A stretch of DNA of 64,000 nt from Aspidapion aeneum. Taxonomy: Eukaryota; Arthropoda; Insecta; Coleoptera; Brentidae. Below, piece after piece: positions 35,693 to 47,460 of this stretch (within the stretch, counting starts at the first letter, position 1; the number at the start of each line of letters is the position of its first letter). Below the pieces are notes generated by a model. That model searched no databases, was not told the DNA's origin, and worked only from the letters and a program-made list of their open reading frames with translations. The DNA is taken from assembly GCA_963576565.1 (NCBI GenBank), contig OY755047.1:35059851-35123850 (forward strand), written 5' to 3'. Both the position numbers and the translations under genes were made by a program.

Positions 35693-35763
35693 TGATGGAA
35701 ATTCCTTTATTTATTTACTTATTTATTCCTTGCCCTTTCCACTAAATTCTCCCCGTTATATAA

Positions 35764-36944
35764 GTTTAATTTTATCTTGTGCGTAAGTCATGTAAAAACT
35801 TTTAAAAGCACACAAATAAATGAATATAAAACAAATAAATAATTATAATAAAATAATAAAAATAGAAAAAGTCATTGGTTTTTTATTGAGTATTTATTTG
35901 AGAAACGTGCATCTAAAATACTTTTATCTAAAATATATGACCCAAATAAAAATTGAAATTTTTTGCTACATTTCCGAACGTTAATCTTGTGAAATGGGTT
36001 TTTCGGGGTTTTCGTCTTATTCTTTGTATAAAATTGTAGATTCCAATGTAATTCGAATTCTATCTGCTTTTACCACATCAGTAAACCAACAGATTAACAG
36101 CAGTTTTAGTCCACAGGACACCAATGAATTATATACGAAGTAACTGGAACGGCCACGGCTATACATAACGTATATGGGACACTGAGGCAAAAATTTATAG
36201 AGTATTTTTAGAGTGAGAACATACAATGAATGCTAAGCAGTGCACCCTTTCTCTCTCTAGTTCTAATCACCGTTGGTATTCTCTGAACTTAATACTTCAA
36301 GGAGATTGTCATTTGTGATTTGTCATTAAAGTGTTCGTCAATGTTGTCAGTATATTTTTGAAATTGTTTTTGTTGAACAAAACTAAAAAATGGGAACACG
36401 ATGCGTTGCTTGTGAAAACAAGTTTTATAGGAGTGAAAAGCCGGTTTCCTTCTTGAAGTAGGTTTGATTATTTAAAAAGCTTTATTAGTACCTAACCGAA
36501 AACTAACCGAACATCCGCGAACTTTCAAAACGACAGAATATCTTTGGAGAGTAAAAGTATAAAAGGGAATGGTAGCACCTCCTGCGCAGCGTGCTCTCTC
36601 TACAAAAAATATCAATATTTTTTCCACACTTTGCATATATGTAAAGGCCTATCCAGTTATATATATATAGAGATCATTGCAGGACACCGGTCAATTTTTT
36701 AGGTGATGAGTAGCTGGCAGAATTTTTCTACATAGCTTTATTTTGCAGAAACGTCCAATATATTCCACTGCGAAAATATTTAAAAGTGATCCCGAACAGA
36801 TCCGTGGGCGCTGAAATATCTCAAGCTTCAGACTAACTAAACTAAGAATGGTTCGGTTCGCACAAGGTTCACGTTTAGTGGGTTTCTTCTTTTATTTGCC
36901 ACAAAAAAAAAGGGAACAGTTATAAAGTTATAAAGAATATTGAA
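35764..36944. other. No recognisable gene
   Basis: AT-rich with short simple repeats (an ATATATATATAG run near 36660). Nothing coding is supported. Confidence 0.4.
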
Positions 36945-37279
36945 TACAATTCAATGCCGGCAGGGATATTTTCCCTCAGAGTAGTTGTTTCTGTTGGTTT
37001 TACAAAACTTATGCTCTACACGGAGCTATCGCCTACATTCACCTGAGGATGGCCCAAAAGGTCGAAACCGGTCCGATCGTGGATTGGCATGGATCACTTG
37101 TTCCTGACTATCAGGACGTGTTCCCAGACGGGGATCATTCATATCCTTGTGATCGACGTTTGAGATAGTGAAAACCAGTTTTAACAAATTCCCAACGAAA
37201 GCATCAAGCCATCAGTATAATTCAATGCCGGTAGGGGTATTTTCCCTCGGAGTAGTTGTTTCTGTTGGTTTCACAAAAA
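36945..37279 (+). repeat. 271-bp tandem repeat containing a hammerhead-like fold
   Basis: A 64-bp block (AATTCAATGCCGGCAGGGAT ... GTAGTTGTTTCTGTTGG) at 36945-37008 is repeated at 37216-37279, giving a 271-bp unit plus a partial second one. The single full unit includes the hammerhead-like segment at 37037-37084. The sequence after the second block ends in AAATAAAATATTTATTATT, like the tail of a Penelope element. Tandem units with one ribozyme each are the retrozyme/Penelope signature, but this copy is old or truncated. Confidence 0.65.
37037..37084 (+). ncRNA. Hammerhead-like motif in the 271-bp unit
   Basis: Helix I is AUUCAC/GUGGAU (6 pairs, one G-U). Box 1 is CUGAGGA, followed by one bulged U. 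Helix II is GGCC/GGUC with loop CAAAA (one G-U). Box 2 is GAAA. Helix III, between GAAA and the AUC triplet, has an outer A-U pair, a C.A mismatch, then C-G and G-C. Predicted cleavage follows AUC at 37078. The bulged U and the mismatch make activity doubtful. Confidence 0.55.
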
Positions 37280-37382
37280 ATATTGGATGTTGTTACATTG
37301 TATCTTTAATTTTGGCAAATAAAATATTTATTATTTATTATTATGATTATGGTGACAATGTTGGCACTTACTTTCAAACATA

Positions 37383-37982
37383 TTAGCTCACACATATACT
37401 ATACTATAGTAGTGTGAGCTATGGTGATCCTAATTTTTTCGAGAAAAAAAAAGTTGCTCCGATTTAAAAAAAATTTATATATATTTGCGTTTCAGATGAT
37501 TTTGAAACTTTTTTGTTGCGCCGTCTGTCTGTCTGTATTTCTGTCTGTCTGTATGTCTGTCTGTAAAGACCAACGCGCATTACTCAAAAACCGCTTGCCC
37601 GATTTTAATGAGTTTTGGTACCTAGGCTGGGTGTTGGGTCGAAATAGTCCCGTTTAAAAATGAACAAAATCCACCGAACACAAGCCAAATAAAAGGGTGG
37701 GGGTAGATTAAAAAAATTAGAGTTTATGTGAAAATATGGTGGCGTGATATCAAATGAAAGGTTATTGAGTCTGGAGTTAAAAAAAATATATTTTAGTTTT
37801 TTTTAAGGGTGGGGGAAGATTTCAAAAATTGGAATTTAATTTAAAAAAGGTATCAAACGAAAGGTAATTTAGTCTGGAGTTGAATAAAATATATTTCAGT
37901 TTTTAGTTATATTAGCTCAAACGTACACTATAACTATAGTACCTAGTGTGAGCTTAGGGGCCCATATATTGGCAGAGTATTT
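37383..37982 (+). mobile_element. Hairpin-ended CTGT-core repeat, copy D
   Basis: A full-length copy: 5' hairpin from 37384, leader, short CTGT tract (37523-37565, interrupted), CCAACGCGCAT block, GGGTGGGGG internal repeats, 3' hairpin and tail ending GGCAGAGTATTT at about 37982. Confidence 0.85.
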
Positions 37983-38967
37983 ATTAGGCTATAGAAAAAA
38001 AATTGCCACTCTGTTAGGAATCACTTTCAAGAATTTTCGAAGAGGAACAAGTTGGTCGCTTCGACAAAATAACGATGTACAAATATTTAGCCATCGCTTG
38101 AAAAATACACCGAGGTACTGTGGATTATTTTAAATCAAAATAAAAAATATGCCATTTTAAATTTGCAATATTGGTTTCTTTAGGTTTGCAAAAAATTGTA
38201 CTATTCTTACGATGTAAATTTTCCATAAACTAGACTAGAGGCAATTTTGCTACTCTCTTTCTCTATTACCCACTCTCTTGCTCTCTGTCTCTCTCTCTGT
38301 CTCTCTAAGTGCCGTTCTCTAAAAAAAAAGAATACACGCATCAAACATTTTATAAGTTTGATACAAATCAGAACAAGCCTTTATAAGAGTGAGTTCTTGG
38401 AAATTTAGCAATTGAATCTTTGGAAGTTACTCATAAAACCAGCAACTGCGTTTTACGGCAGAGGCCAACATCAATAATTTTTCTAACATTTATCTTTTTT
38501 GTTCGACTTAAAAAAGCGGAGAAGAACTGAAATTGATTAAGTACATCTTCCGTTTTCAACAAAAACTTTTTGGAAAACCAGCTAAATTAAAAATGTTGGA
38601 TAATTTGTCGTATTTTTGTTTGCTTTGTTGTTTCTGATACGAACAAACGTTCTGACCCAAAGCTGTTCGACTTTAACAATAAGTTTTTATGATTTATTCC
38701 CTAGAAGAATAAACTAGGTTTTCAATAAATGTAACATTTACTCATACCTCGCAACAATTTGTTGTTCGTCTTCGGAAGCTACCACCGAGCGAGTTAAATA
38801 AGTTTTGTTAGACTTTGTAAAGTTCCACTGTAACTATTTTTGGAGACAAATTTAAAAGATTTAAATCCATTATAAGAAACACTAAGCTGTCTAACAGAAA
38901 GATTACTTAGAGTACTTAAACAGTTTTATATATCTTCCATTTAGACCAACCATTAGTTCAGGCCCTA
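37983..38967. other. No gene; CT-rich tract
   Basis: A pyrimidine-rich stretch (CTCTCTTGCTCTCTGTCTCT and similar) lies at about 38255-38310. Nothing else is recognisable. Confidence 0.45.
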
Positions 38968-40106
38968 CATCCGAGATTCAAGCGATATGCTGCGTTTAAT
39001 GATACAAGCAACACACTTATGGATAGACATAAGACTCGCCCGAACCTTTTACGAAAGGGAACCCCCCACCCACCAAGAGTGGGCGGATGGTTCCTCCTCG
39101 TTATATTTTTGGGGGTTTATACTGTATATTAATACCAAGTGGTTGTCTTAAATGAAGATTCAAGTGTGTACCAAATTTAACCATTTTTGGTTCGTCTATG
39201 CTAGATCTTCCTCTGCCTTGAGAGGGGAGTGACGTTGAAAAGGAAATTTCTTCAGATTTAAAATAAGTTTTAAAACCAGGCATGTAGGACAATAAAATTC
39301 AAGAAAATTACAAAAATATTGTTTTTCCACACCTCTCATTTATTTAAATGCCTATAAAAGGTACGTCACTGATGTAAGGAAGCGTGTTATACATCGTTTG
39401 AGGGGACATTTGGTCAGCCTTAATAACTATTATTTAGTCATTTTTGGCCAAATTTAAAGTTTGCAAATAATTATAAAAATACTGTAAAAGACCACTTTTG
39501 AGGGGGCGAGAGAGGGGATGCCCTCTTCCCCCAATTTAAATGAATTTAACTCAAAAAATTAAGTTTTAAATTAATACTAATCAAAAATGTTATTTACTGA
39601 GTTACAAAACTAAATATTCAAAATTTTTGTTTGATTTCAGTATTCCTACAAATACATTTATTTTTTTCCAAGGCGGCTACTTTAAAAAGTTATCTTAGTA
39701 AATATTTAACTGTATACAATGGGTGTTTGAACAAAAATACTTTTTTGAAAAAAAAATGATGCGGTAAAGATACAAAATGCCACAATAAAAATAAAAAAAA
39801 ACATTTTAAACATTTTCCTCTTTCTTCGTAGGCCTATGGAACGTGCGCCACTGCCTTTAGAGGGTACTAAGGTACACGGTCAAAAAGGAAATTTTATCCG
39901 CTTGCAACATGATTTTTTAGAATATTTTTAGAAAAGTTGTCCGTTTTCGAGTAATTAGCAAAAAACCGTCAAAAAGCACGTTTAGGGGGAACCACCCCCT
40001 GCTAGGGTTGGAGGGGGTGGTTCCCTTTCATAAAATGTTCAAGCGAGTCTTATGTCTATCTATACCAACTGTGTTGCTTTTATCATTAAACGCAGTATCG
40101 GACCCC
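38968..40106. mobile_element. Element with ~75-90-bp inverted repeat ends
   Basis: The left arm (about 38971-39065: CTGCGTTTAATGATACAAGC, ATAGACATAAGACTCGCC, GAAAGGGAAC) is matched by the inverted right arm (about 40018-40103: GTTCCCTTTCATAAAATG, CGAGTCTTATGTCTAT, GCTTTTATCATTAAACGCAG). The interior is about 950 bp, AT-rich with GGGGG/CCCCC patches, and encodes nothing recognisable. It reads as a foldback or long-TIR non-autonomous transposon. Confidence 0.75.
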
Positions 40107-40229
40107 GTGGGGACTGAACTACATATCCAACCTTTGAAAAATAGGTGTAAGATCCACTTGTCCCGATCTGTCTAGATTATCAACAGTCGATCTTTTGTTA
40201 AAAAACAATGTTGATGAATTGAATTTAAA

Positions 40230-40660
40230 CCGCAGACAAAATGGTAGATGTGATCGTAAAGAACCATCTCAAAACCATATACTCCTTTAAAAAATTGCAA
40301 AGTAACCGGGAAACTCAACTCAAGAAAAACTGAATAAACTACAGACACGTACTAAAGATAGACCAAACTCAACAACACCAAGCACTTATACTGAACTTCT
40401 TAAAAAGGAATCTGAGCACCAACGAAGAATTGGTACTCAGTAAAGGAGTTCGCCATTGCACTGACACAGAGATCGATACTGGACATAAATGCGGCAATAG
40501 AGGCCGTTAGTCTACCTCAACCCGAAGCTGTAAAATAAGAACAACCTTAGACAGAAAGAAGCAACAAAAGGCAAATGTCACCAGTCAAGAACAGCGGTCA
40601 ATTAAGAACCTGCATAATGACAAATCAATCAAGATTCTTCCTGCCGAGAAATAGCAGAGT
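40230..40660 (+). pseudogene. Penelope-like RT N-terminal fragment
   Basis: Plus-strand pieces in several frames read NLSTNEELVLSKGV, FAIALTQRSILDINAAIEAV, and EQRSIKNLHNDKSIKILPAEK. These correspond to the conserved N-terminal blocks of Penelope RT: LSKGL.FA..P..IP..D, then an AL..L..D..I.ILPADKG block. It ends at about 40660, before the palm motifs. Confidence 0.65.
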
Positions 40661-41354
40661 AAATTGTATAGATAATTGAGGCAACTATTTTTGTAGGTTC
40701 TGGTAATTATTTGCTATAGTTGATTCAATTTTATGGAATGATTGGCTCATATCAAACACATATTTACTGGCATGTGGGCCGGATGTCATTTTGTTATTCA
40801 ATTATTTTCCTTTAAAACTTCTTCTTTTTTTATATTACTCAGAGAGCTAAAATTTGAGGCTATAAGCTGATAATGATTTTTATGATCATCGGATTCATTC
40901 AATGAAAACTGAATTAAAGAAGTCTGCAAAGTCATTTGCACTCTGGTCAGGTCTACTTAAAGTCCTATCCTCATACTGAACTATACTCTGACAATAAATT
41001 CTTGAAGATTTATTTTTTTATAAATATATGACCAAAAAGACGTTAAGTCTCCCAGAACTAATTGTTGAACGATTTCAGTGTAAATTTTATATGTCGGTTA
41101 TATCTGAAATCTTGTAAATTGTCTAAGCCGGCTAAACTCCTGATGAAAAATCAAAGGGTTATTGGATATTTAAATTTATTTTTAAATTTTAGCTTATTTG
41201 ATATTTTTAATAATCTTTGCTGCTGTAATTGATCTAAGCCGACCAAACTGTTTATGATAAATAAAACGGTTGTTGAATATTTAATTTTATTTTTAAAGGT
41301 TAACTTTTTATTTCATATTTTTAATAATATCTGCTGCTGTACCACCTGGGACAT
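40661..41354. repeat. AT-rich stretch ending in a degenerate ~113-bp tandem duplication
   Basis: Units at about 41115-41227 and 41228-41340 share CTAAGCCG.C.AAACT, TATTTAA.TTTATTTTTAAA, ATTTTTAATAAT and TGCTGCTG in order, with many differences. The rest of the stretch has no recognisable content. Confidence 0.55.
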
Positions 41355-43136
41355 CTATTAGTTCTGTTCCATCAAACAGTTCTACGGTCGTAGAAGCGTC
41401 CAAAAAATCCCAATGCCCGCTATGCAGTACAAGATGTACGAGGACTGTTTTAAAACGGTTCGGGTTAAATGGAACGACCAAATACTGTCCAAAAACCGAA
41501 TGCTGTTCGATTTACTTCAGGCACGTGATCATATGCGAGAGAGTTAAATTCAAAATCACGTGACTAAAAGAAAGGGTAGGTTTGGCGTCTCGCTTAAAGA
41601 TAAATCGAAGGCAACGGATGAATTCGAGAGCACGATATTAAAGTTGCACACAGAAAGGATTACACAATTACATAGGATTTTCATAATATATTTTTAATTT
41701 TAGTTCTTTAAAATGCAGATAAAATTACATAAATTTAATTTATACAGGGTGTAACTAGATAAGTGTAAAACATTTAAGGGGATGATTCCTCATCGAAAAA
41801 AGATAGGATCTTTCATATAAAGAAATTTTATTGGAGCACCCCTTGTTAAGATACCGCCCCTTAAAGGGGGTCATAACATTTATGACGATGTATCTCTGTA
41901 GTTGTTTGTGAAATAATTTTTTGCTCCAAACTGGTTTATTTTGGGCAAAAATCCAAGAGACATTTTTAATTTACAATGAAACAGGCTATCAGAAATACAT
42001 TTTTAAATGGAAAACAAATAAGACAAAAAATTACATTGGAAATAAATTTTAGGGGTTGCGTTTTCCACCCCTTACAACCATGGGGTAAACAAAATTCATT
42101 ACCGGCTTTTTTGGTAGTAGAAAATTTTATGTACCTTCTTTAAGGGGCTGCATCTTAACAAGGGATGCTCCAATGAAGTTTCTTTATATGAAAGATCCTA
42201 TCTTTTTTTGATGCGGAATCACCCCCTTAAATGTTTTACACTTATTTAGTTACACCCTGTATTCACAAACTATAAACCACTACAGACTGCCTAATAAACT
42301 AAATATACCAAAAATTAAAACGAACTTGCATTAGCACATATTTTTGAGCGAAATATATTTATTTTTTCTAATATCACAAGTTTTATGTAAAATTTATATA
42401 TTTATTTATTTGTATTTTCTAATTTGATTTTTATAAAATATTTGTGAAATTAATATTCACAAGGTTTTCGTGATACTTCTAAGAAGTTAGGAAAATCACA
42501 TTTTGTAGCTTGTACTTTAGTAATGACCTTAATGTCGATGGCTTAAAACAAATCCTATCCAATCATCTGCTAAACTAGTTTTTATTTTTCTAAGCAAGCT
42601 ACTCTATGGTCAGTATAGCCTTTTTTTAATGTGTATACCACACGATCCGCAGTCCCGTAGTAATAAAAATTAAGAGGCTCTTGCAAAAAAATCAACAGAT
42701 GCTGCAGATGTTGCAAAAATTTTTTTTGGAAATTTAAAAAATATCTGTATATTTACGTGGCTTCCCCGGCATTTTGTCATGTGTTAAAATTGGTTGTAAA
42801 ACTCAATTTATTTTGACAAAAATTTTAATTTTTTAGGTTATTTACTGTTTTTTGAATGTTCTCAGACAAATGTAAGTTTAATGTAATTTTATGGTATATC
42901 ATTATCTCAGGTGATGTAAACTAGAATTGTGTGTGTTTTACATACAATTTTTCCGCGCCTTCTAATGCACCTGTGTGCAATTCTTGTATTTCAGAGGAGT
43001 CCGAAACCAGTTTAGGTTGCTTGATGGAACGGAAACTGACTGTCCCATAACAGTACAACGTCGACCTGGAACGCAAACAGGATTTTTCTTACCGTTCTAT
43101 AGCCGTCCCACGCTTTGATGGAACGAAACTATTATT
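41355..43136. mobile_element. TIR element family X, copy B, with nested long-TIR MITE
   Basis: The ends are GTTCCATCAAA (from 41366) and TTTGATGGAAC (to 43124); similarity to copy A extends a few bases beyond on both sides. Imperfect inverted-repeat similarity continues inward for about 50 bp. A 519-bp MITE at 41743-42261 is present here and absent from copy A. The right end of this copy is included in the 1,727-bp tandem duplication that follows. Confidence 0.75.
41743..42261. mobile_element. MITE with ~100-bp near-perfect TIRs
   Basis: It starts TACAGGGTGTAACTAGATAA and ends with the inverse (TTATTTAGTTACACCCTGTA). The arms (about 41745-41846 and 42158-42259) match at nearly every position, including GTGTAAAACATTTAAGGGG and GATAGGATCTTTCATATAAA. 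The TA at each end fits a mariner-type target duplication, and the homologous site in copy A (about 33968-33975) is empty. High arm identity suggests relatively recent activity. Confidence 0.85.
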
Positions 43137-44779
43137 AAACTGCGTGTTAAAAGATTGTATAGTTTTGATAGTGTCTGTAATTGTAGATAGAAGGTCTGTA
43201 ATGGTGATATATAAAAGGTAAAAAAATCTGCCTTTCTAAATTTTTAATTTTTTGATTATAACTTTGAAGGGAAAATTTGATTTTTAATTTTTTTTTTCGT
43301 TTTTTTCTGAAGTTGCGTAATTGCTTAATTTAACTTTCTTTTATTAGCTTATTATGACCTATTCACCTAAATACAATTGGAACTGTGTTTATACCATGTT
43401 TTTTTATTATAATTATTGCATAATAAAATACTCTCGAAAATACTGTAATACTTAAAAATTAGTAAAAATATTAAAACAAATTCCGGTTTAAGAACTTTTG
43501 CAGAAACATATTTTCATTATTGCGTTCCCTCTAGGGCATTAATTTTCTAAAAATATTTTGGATTAAATAATAGATACCGAATATTTAGTAATGAAAGGTC
43601 ATAACTGTAATGTCAAAATATTAATATGGGCAGCGAACTCCAAAAAGGGTTACTTATTTATTTAGGGGACACATTAATGTTTAATTGAGATAAAGGGTTC
43701 AAATGCTGGGAACGAATCGGGCTTATTTTTGGAATTAATTATTGAGAGTTAACTTTTAAATACGGCATAAAATTATTTTTAAAATGCTTTAGGTAATTTG
43801 TCAATTACTAAGACTAATTTAAAAAACCCGGATTTAGGACAACTAAATAGAAAAAGCCTAGGGTCTCTTTCTCACAGATACAGGAAAAGACTACTCTAAA
43901 AGGTGGAGAGGAAGGACCTTGGTACCGCGAACATGGCATAGGTGGTAACCCTTCTTTTTGGGAAAAATATATAAAAAAAACAGCGTCTGACTTAAAATAA
44001 GCGGCTGCAAATAGCGCCAATATTTTTCACTCTCCCCCGTCTGTCACCGTGTTCATGCATCTAGTTCCCGCGTGTTTCTTCAAATCGTTCCACCATCCCA
44101 TTTGGGGTCTTTCACTACTTTTTTTATTTTCCCAAGTTTTCCAGTTTACAATACATTTGTTCCATCGATCGTCTTTCTGTCCGTTATTATGACTGGAAAA
44201 GTTCAATTTTGCTACTTCTCCTCTGACATCCCTTACTTACTTTTGTTCTATTTCTTATCTATTTATTCCTTTTTCTATCTGTTAGCTTTACATGTACCAT
44301 TTGCCTTTACATTGATCTTTGGGCTTTTGGTACCTTATCCATGTTTGATTTTGTAAGTTTCCAGGTCTGGGATCCATAAGTAAGTACAGAAAGGATACAT
44401 TGGTTATACACTTTCGTTTTTTTATTTTTTAACAATGTAGCCTAATTTACCGAATGCTGACTAGGCCAATCTTACTCGTCTCTTGATTTCAGCTGTTTCG
44501 TTTTCATTTTTAGCTTAATAATTATAATGATATATATTCATCTACTTGTTCTATTTTCTTTTGGTTTATTCTGATCGTGATCTATGTTTGTTGTGATTTT
44601 AGTTTTAGTGTAGTTCATATTCAAGCCCATATTTTTAGCTGCTGTTTCTAGTTCTTCCAGCATTTTTATCAGCTCTTCTTTCTTGTCTGTTATTAAGGCG
44701 ATATCATCAGTGTAACTTGGGTGGTTTAAGTATTGTCTGCTTACGTTGATGCCTATTTCTTCCCAATCTAAGTTTTTAA
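43055..44779. repeat. Tandem duplication, first copy (period 1,727 bp)
   Basis: The segment starting ACAACGTCGACCTGG and ending CAATCTAAGTTTTTAA is repeated immediately at 44782-46506, with no difference that I can find by eye. It spans the right end of TIR copy B, a noncoding spacer, and the 3' part of an RTE relic. Confidence 0.95.
43814..44779 (-). pseudogene. RTE-type LINE 3' part (duplicated copy)
   Basis: The minus strand carries an IKRRVRLAWSAFGKL block (near 44460), RPQMGWWNDLKKHAGT (near 44080) and ALFAAAYFKS. These are the C-terminal blocks of RTE elements (R..LAW.AFGKL; RPQ.RW.DDL...AG..W). Stops interrupt the segment, which is repeated identically at 45541-46506. Confidence 0.7.
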
Positions 44780-44781
44780 CA

Positions 44782-46506
44782 ACAACGTCGACCTGGAACG
44801 CAAACAGGATTTTTCTTACCGTTCTATAGCCGTCCCACGCTTTGATGGAACGAAACTATTATTAAACTGCGTGTTAAAAGATTGTATAGTTTTGATAGTG
44901 TCTGTAATTGTAGATAGAAGGTCTGTAATGGTGATATATAAAAGGTAAAAAAATCTGCCTTTCTAAATTTTTAATTTTTTGATTATAACTTTGAAGGGAA
45001 AATTTGATTTTTAATTTTTTTTTTCGTTTTTTTCTGAAGTTGCGTAATTGCTTAATTTAACTTTCTTTTATTAGCTTATTATGACCTATTCACCTAAATA
45101 CAATTGGAACTGTGTTTATACCATGTTTTTTTATTATAATTATTGCATAATAAAATACTCTCGAAAATACTGTAATACTTAAAAATTAGTAAAAATATTA
45201 AAACAAATTCCGGTTTAAGAACTTTTGCAGAAACATATTTTCATTATTGCGTTCCCTCTAGGGCATTAATTTTCTAAAAATATTTTGGATTAAATAATAG
45301 ATACCGAATATTTAGTAATGAAAGGTCATAACTGTAATGTCAAAATATTAATATGGGCAGCGAACTCCAAAAAGGGTTACTTATTTATTTAGGGGACACA
45401 TTAATGTTTAATTGAGATAAAGGGTTCAAATGCTGGGAACGAATCGGGCTTATTTTTGGAATTAATTATTGAGAGTTAACTTTTAAATACGGCATAAAAT
45501 TATTTTTAAAATGCTTTAGGTAATTTGTCAATTACTAAGACTAATTTAAAAAACCCGGATTTAGGACAACTAAATAGAAAAAGCCTAGGGTCTCTTTCTC
45601 ACAGATACAGGAAAAGACTACTCTAAAAGGTGGAGAGGAAGGACCTTGGTACCGCGAACATGGCATAGGTGGTAACCCTTCTTTTTGGGAAAAATATATA
45701 AAAAAAACAGCGTCTGACTTAAAATAAGCGGCTGCAAATAGCGCCAATATTTTTCACTCTCCCCCGTCTGTCACCGTGTTCATGCATCTAGTTCCCGCGT
45801 GTTTCTTCAAATCGTTCCACCATCCCATTTGGGGTCTTTCACTACTTTTTTTATTTTCCCAAGTTTTCCAGTTTACAATACATTTGTTCCATCGATCGTC
45901 TTTCTGTCCGTTATTATGACTGGAAAAGTTCAATTTTGCTACTTCTCCTCTGACATCCCTTACTTACTTTTGTTCTATTTCTTATCTATTTATTCCTTTT
46001 TCTATCTGTTAGCTTTACATGTACCATTTGCCTTTACATTGATCTTTGGGCTTTTGGTACCTTATCCATGTTTGATTTTGTAAGTTTCCAGGTCTGGGAT
46101 CCATAAGTAAGTACAGAAAGGATACATTGGTTATACACTTTCGTTTTTTTATTTTTTAACAATGTAGCCTAATTTACCGAATGCTGACTAGGCCAATCTT
46201 ACTCGTCTCTTGATTTCAGCTGTTTCGTTTTCATTTTTAGCTTAATAATTATAATGATATATATTCATCTACTTGTTCTATTTTCTTTTGGTTTATTCTG
46301 ATCGTGATCTATGTTTGTTGTGATTTTAGTTTTAGTGTAGTTCATATTCAAGCCCATATTTTTAGCTGCTGTTTCTAGTTCTTCCAGCATTTTTATCAGC
46401 TCTTCTTTCTTGTCTGTTATTAAGGCGATATCATCAGTGTAACTTGGGTGGTTTAAGTATTGTCTGCTTACGTTGATGCCTATTTCTTCCCAATCTAAGT
46501 TTTTAA
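44782..46506. repeat. Tandem duplication, second copy
   Basis: Exact second copy. Only this copy continues into the rest of the RTE relic beyond 46506. The junction near 44780 has two or three extra bases (CA/AAC) between TTTTAA and ACAACG, consistent with end-joining. A collapsed or expanded assembly is an alternative. Confidence 0.95.
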
Positions 46507-47460
46507 AAACACCTTCTAGAGCCTGGTTGAAGTTTAGGGGATATTGTGTCACCCTGTCTGACACCTCTTTTTATGATGATTGGCTTGGTTCCCTCGTGGA
46601 TTGTGATTAATATTGTTGCTTCGCTATATATATATTGACTATTAAGTCTATTATGCTTTTACTGCCCAGTGCTCAATGCTATCGAAAGCTATTCCAAAGT
46701 CTCTAAACGCAATATATAGTGAAATATTAATACCTATGTTAATAGGTATTGAAACATTTTCTGAAGACTGCTTGTTCTTTTGATTGATATCAGTCAACTT
46801 TTTAATTACATTGAGGAGTGTTATAGGTCGATACTTTTTTAGGTTTTTTAGGTAGAATATGGAGGGTACTAACTACAGCTTTACCGCCTTAGATTTAAAT
46901 TTTTTTGTCGTTATTCCGTCTTTTCCAAGTAATTCGTTATTTTTCATTTTCTTTAATGCTCTCTTTATTTCCGCTTTGCCTATTTCAGGGTGTAGCTCTA
47001 AGCTTATGTCGCTTATGTTTGTTTGGAGTTTCTTTATGGTTTGTCGCGATGGTTCTTTTTTGTTTGGCACAATTCCATATAGAATAGTTGTGCGATATTT
47101 TTAATATACTTTTTTACGTTAGTTTCTATGCCGTTTATAGCCTTTATTTTCATTATTTCATATCTACCTTAGACATTTCATATTTCTGTTATTTTCTATA
47201 GCGCTCTCAACTTTTATTTCTTGCCTCTTTCTTTTATGTTCTTTTAACATTTTTCTTATGGTTTTATTTATTTCTGTATATTATATTGAAGTTTCTTTTT
47301 CCTCCTCTCTTCAGGTTCCGCCTTATTACCATCAGTTTCTTATTTCTTCTAGTGTACAGTCTCCTGTGTTTTTATCTTTTTGTGCGATATCTTTGTACAC
47401 TTTGGTCATAGTTCTTGTTAGCGTAAAAAGAAGTAATTTACTTAATTTGTTATAAATATT
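45541..47460 (-). pseudogene. RTE-type LINE relic, longer copy
   Basis: Reading the minus strand downward, the 5' linker lies around 47460-47100. Next come LELHPEIGKAEIKRALKKMK and NNELLGKDGITTKKFKSKAV (47070-46873), an AFDSIEHWAVK block near 46680, VRQGDTISPKL near 46550, then YTDDIALITDKKEELIKML and AKNMGLNMNYTKTK (46564-46265), followed by the duplicated C-terminal part. The catalytic box is YTDD with both aspartates. It is the same family as the relic at 16080-17290. Frameshifts occur throughout, and no endonuclease was found upstream. Confidence 0.8.

Larger units (their letters stand above)
33598..35763. repeat. 24-bp direct repeats flanking TIR element copy A
   Basis: CAC, T(T/A), AATTCTCCCCGTTATATAA occurs at 33598-33621 and 35740-35763 with one difference. 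The pair brackets the TIR element by 50-80 bp on each side. It is too long for an ordinary DNA-transposon target duplication. Confidence 0.6.

Noticed and set aside
41147..41180. CTGATGA followed by GAAAAA as a hammerhead core
   Set aside because: No helix II and no proper GAAA box follow at the right distance.
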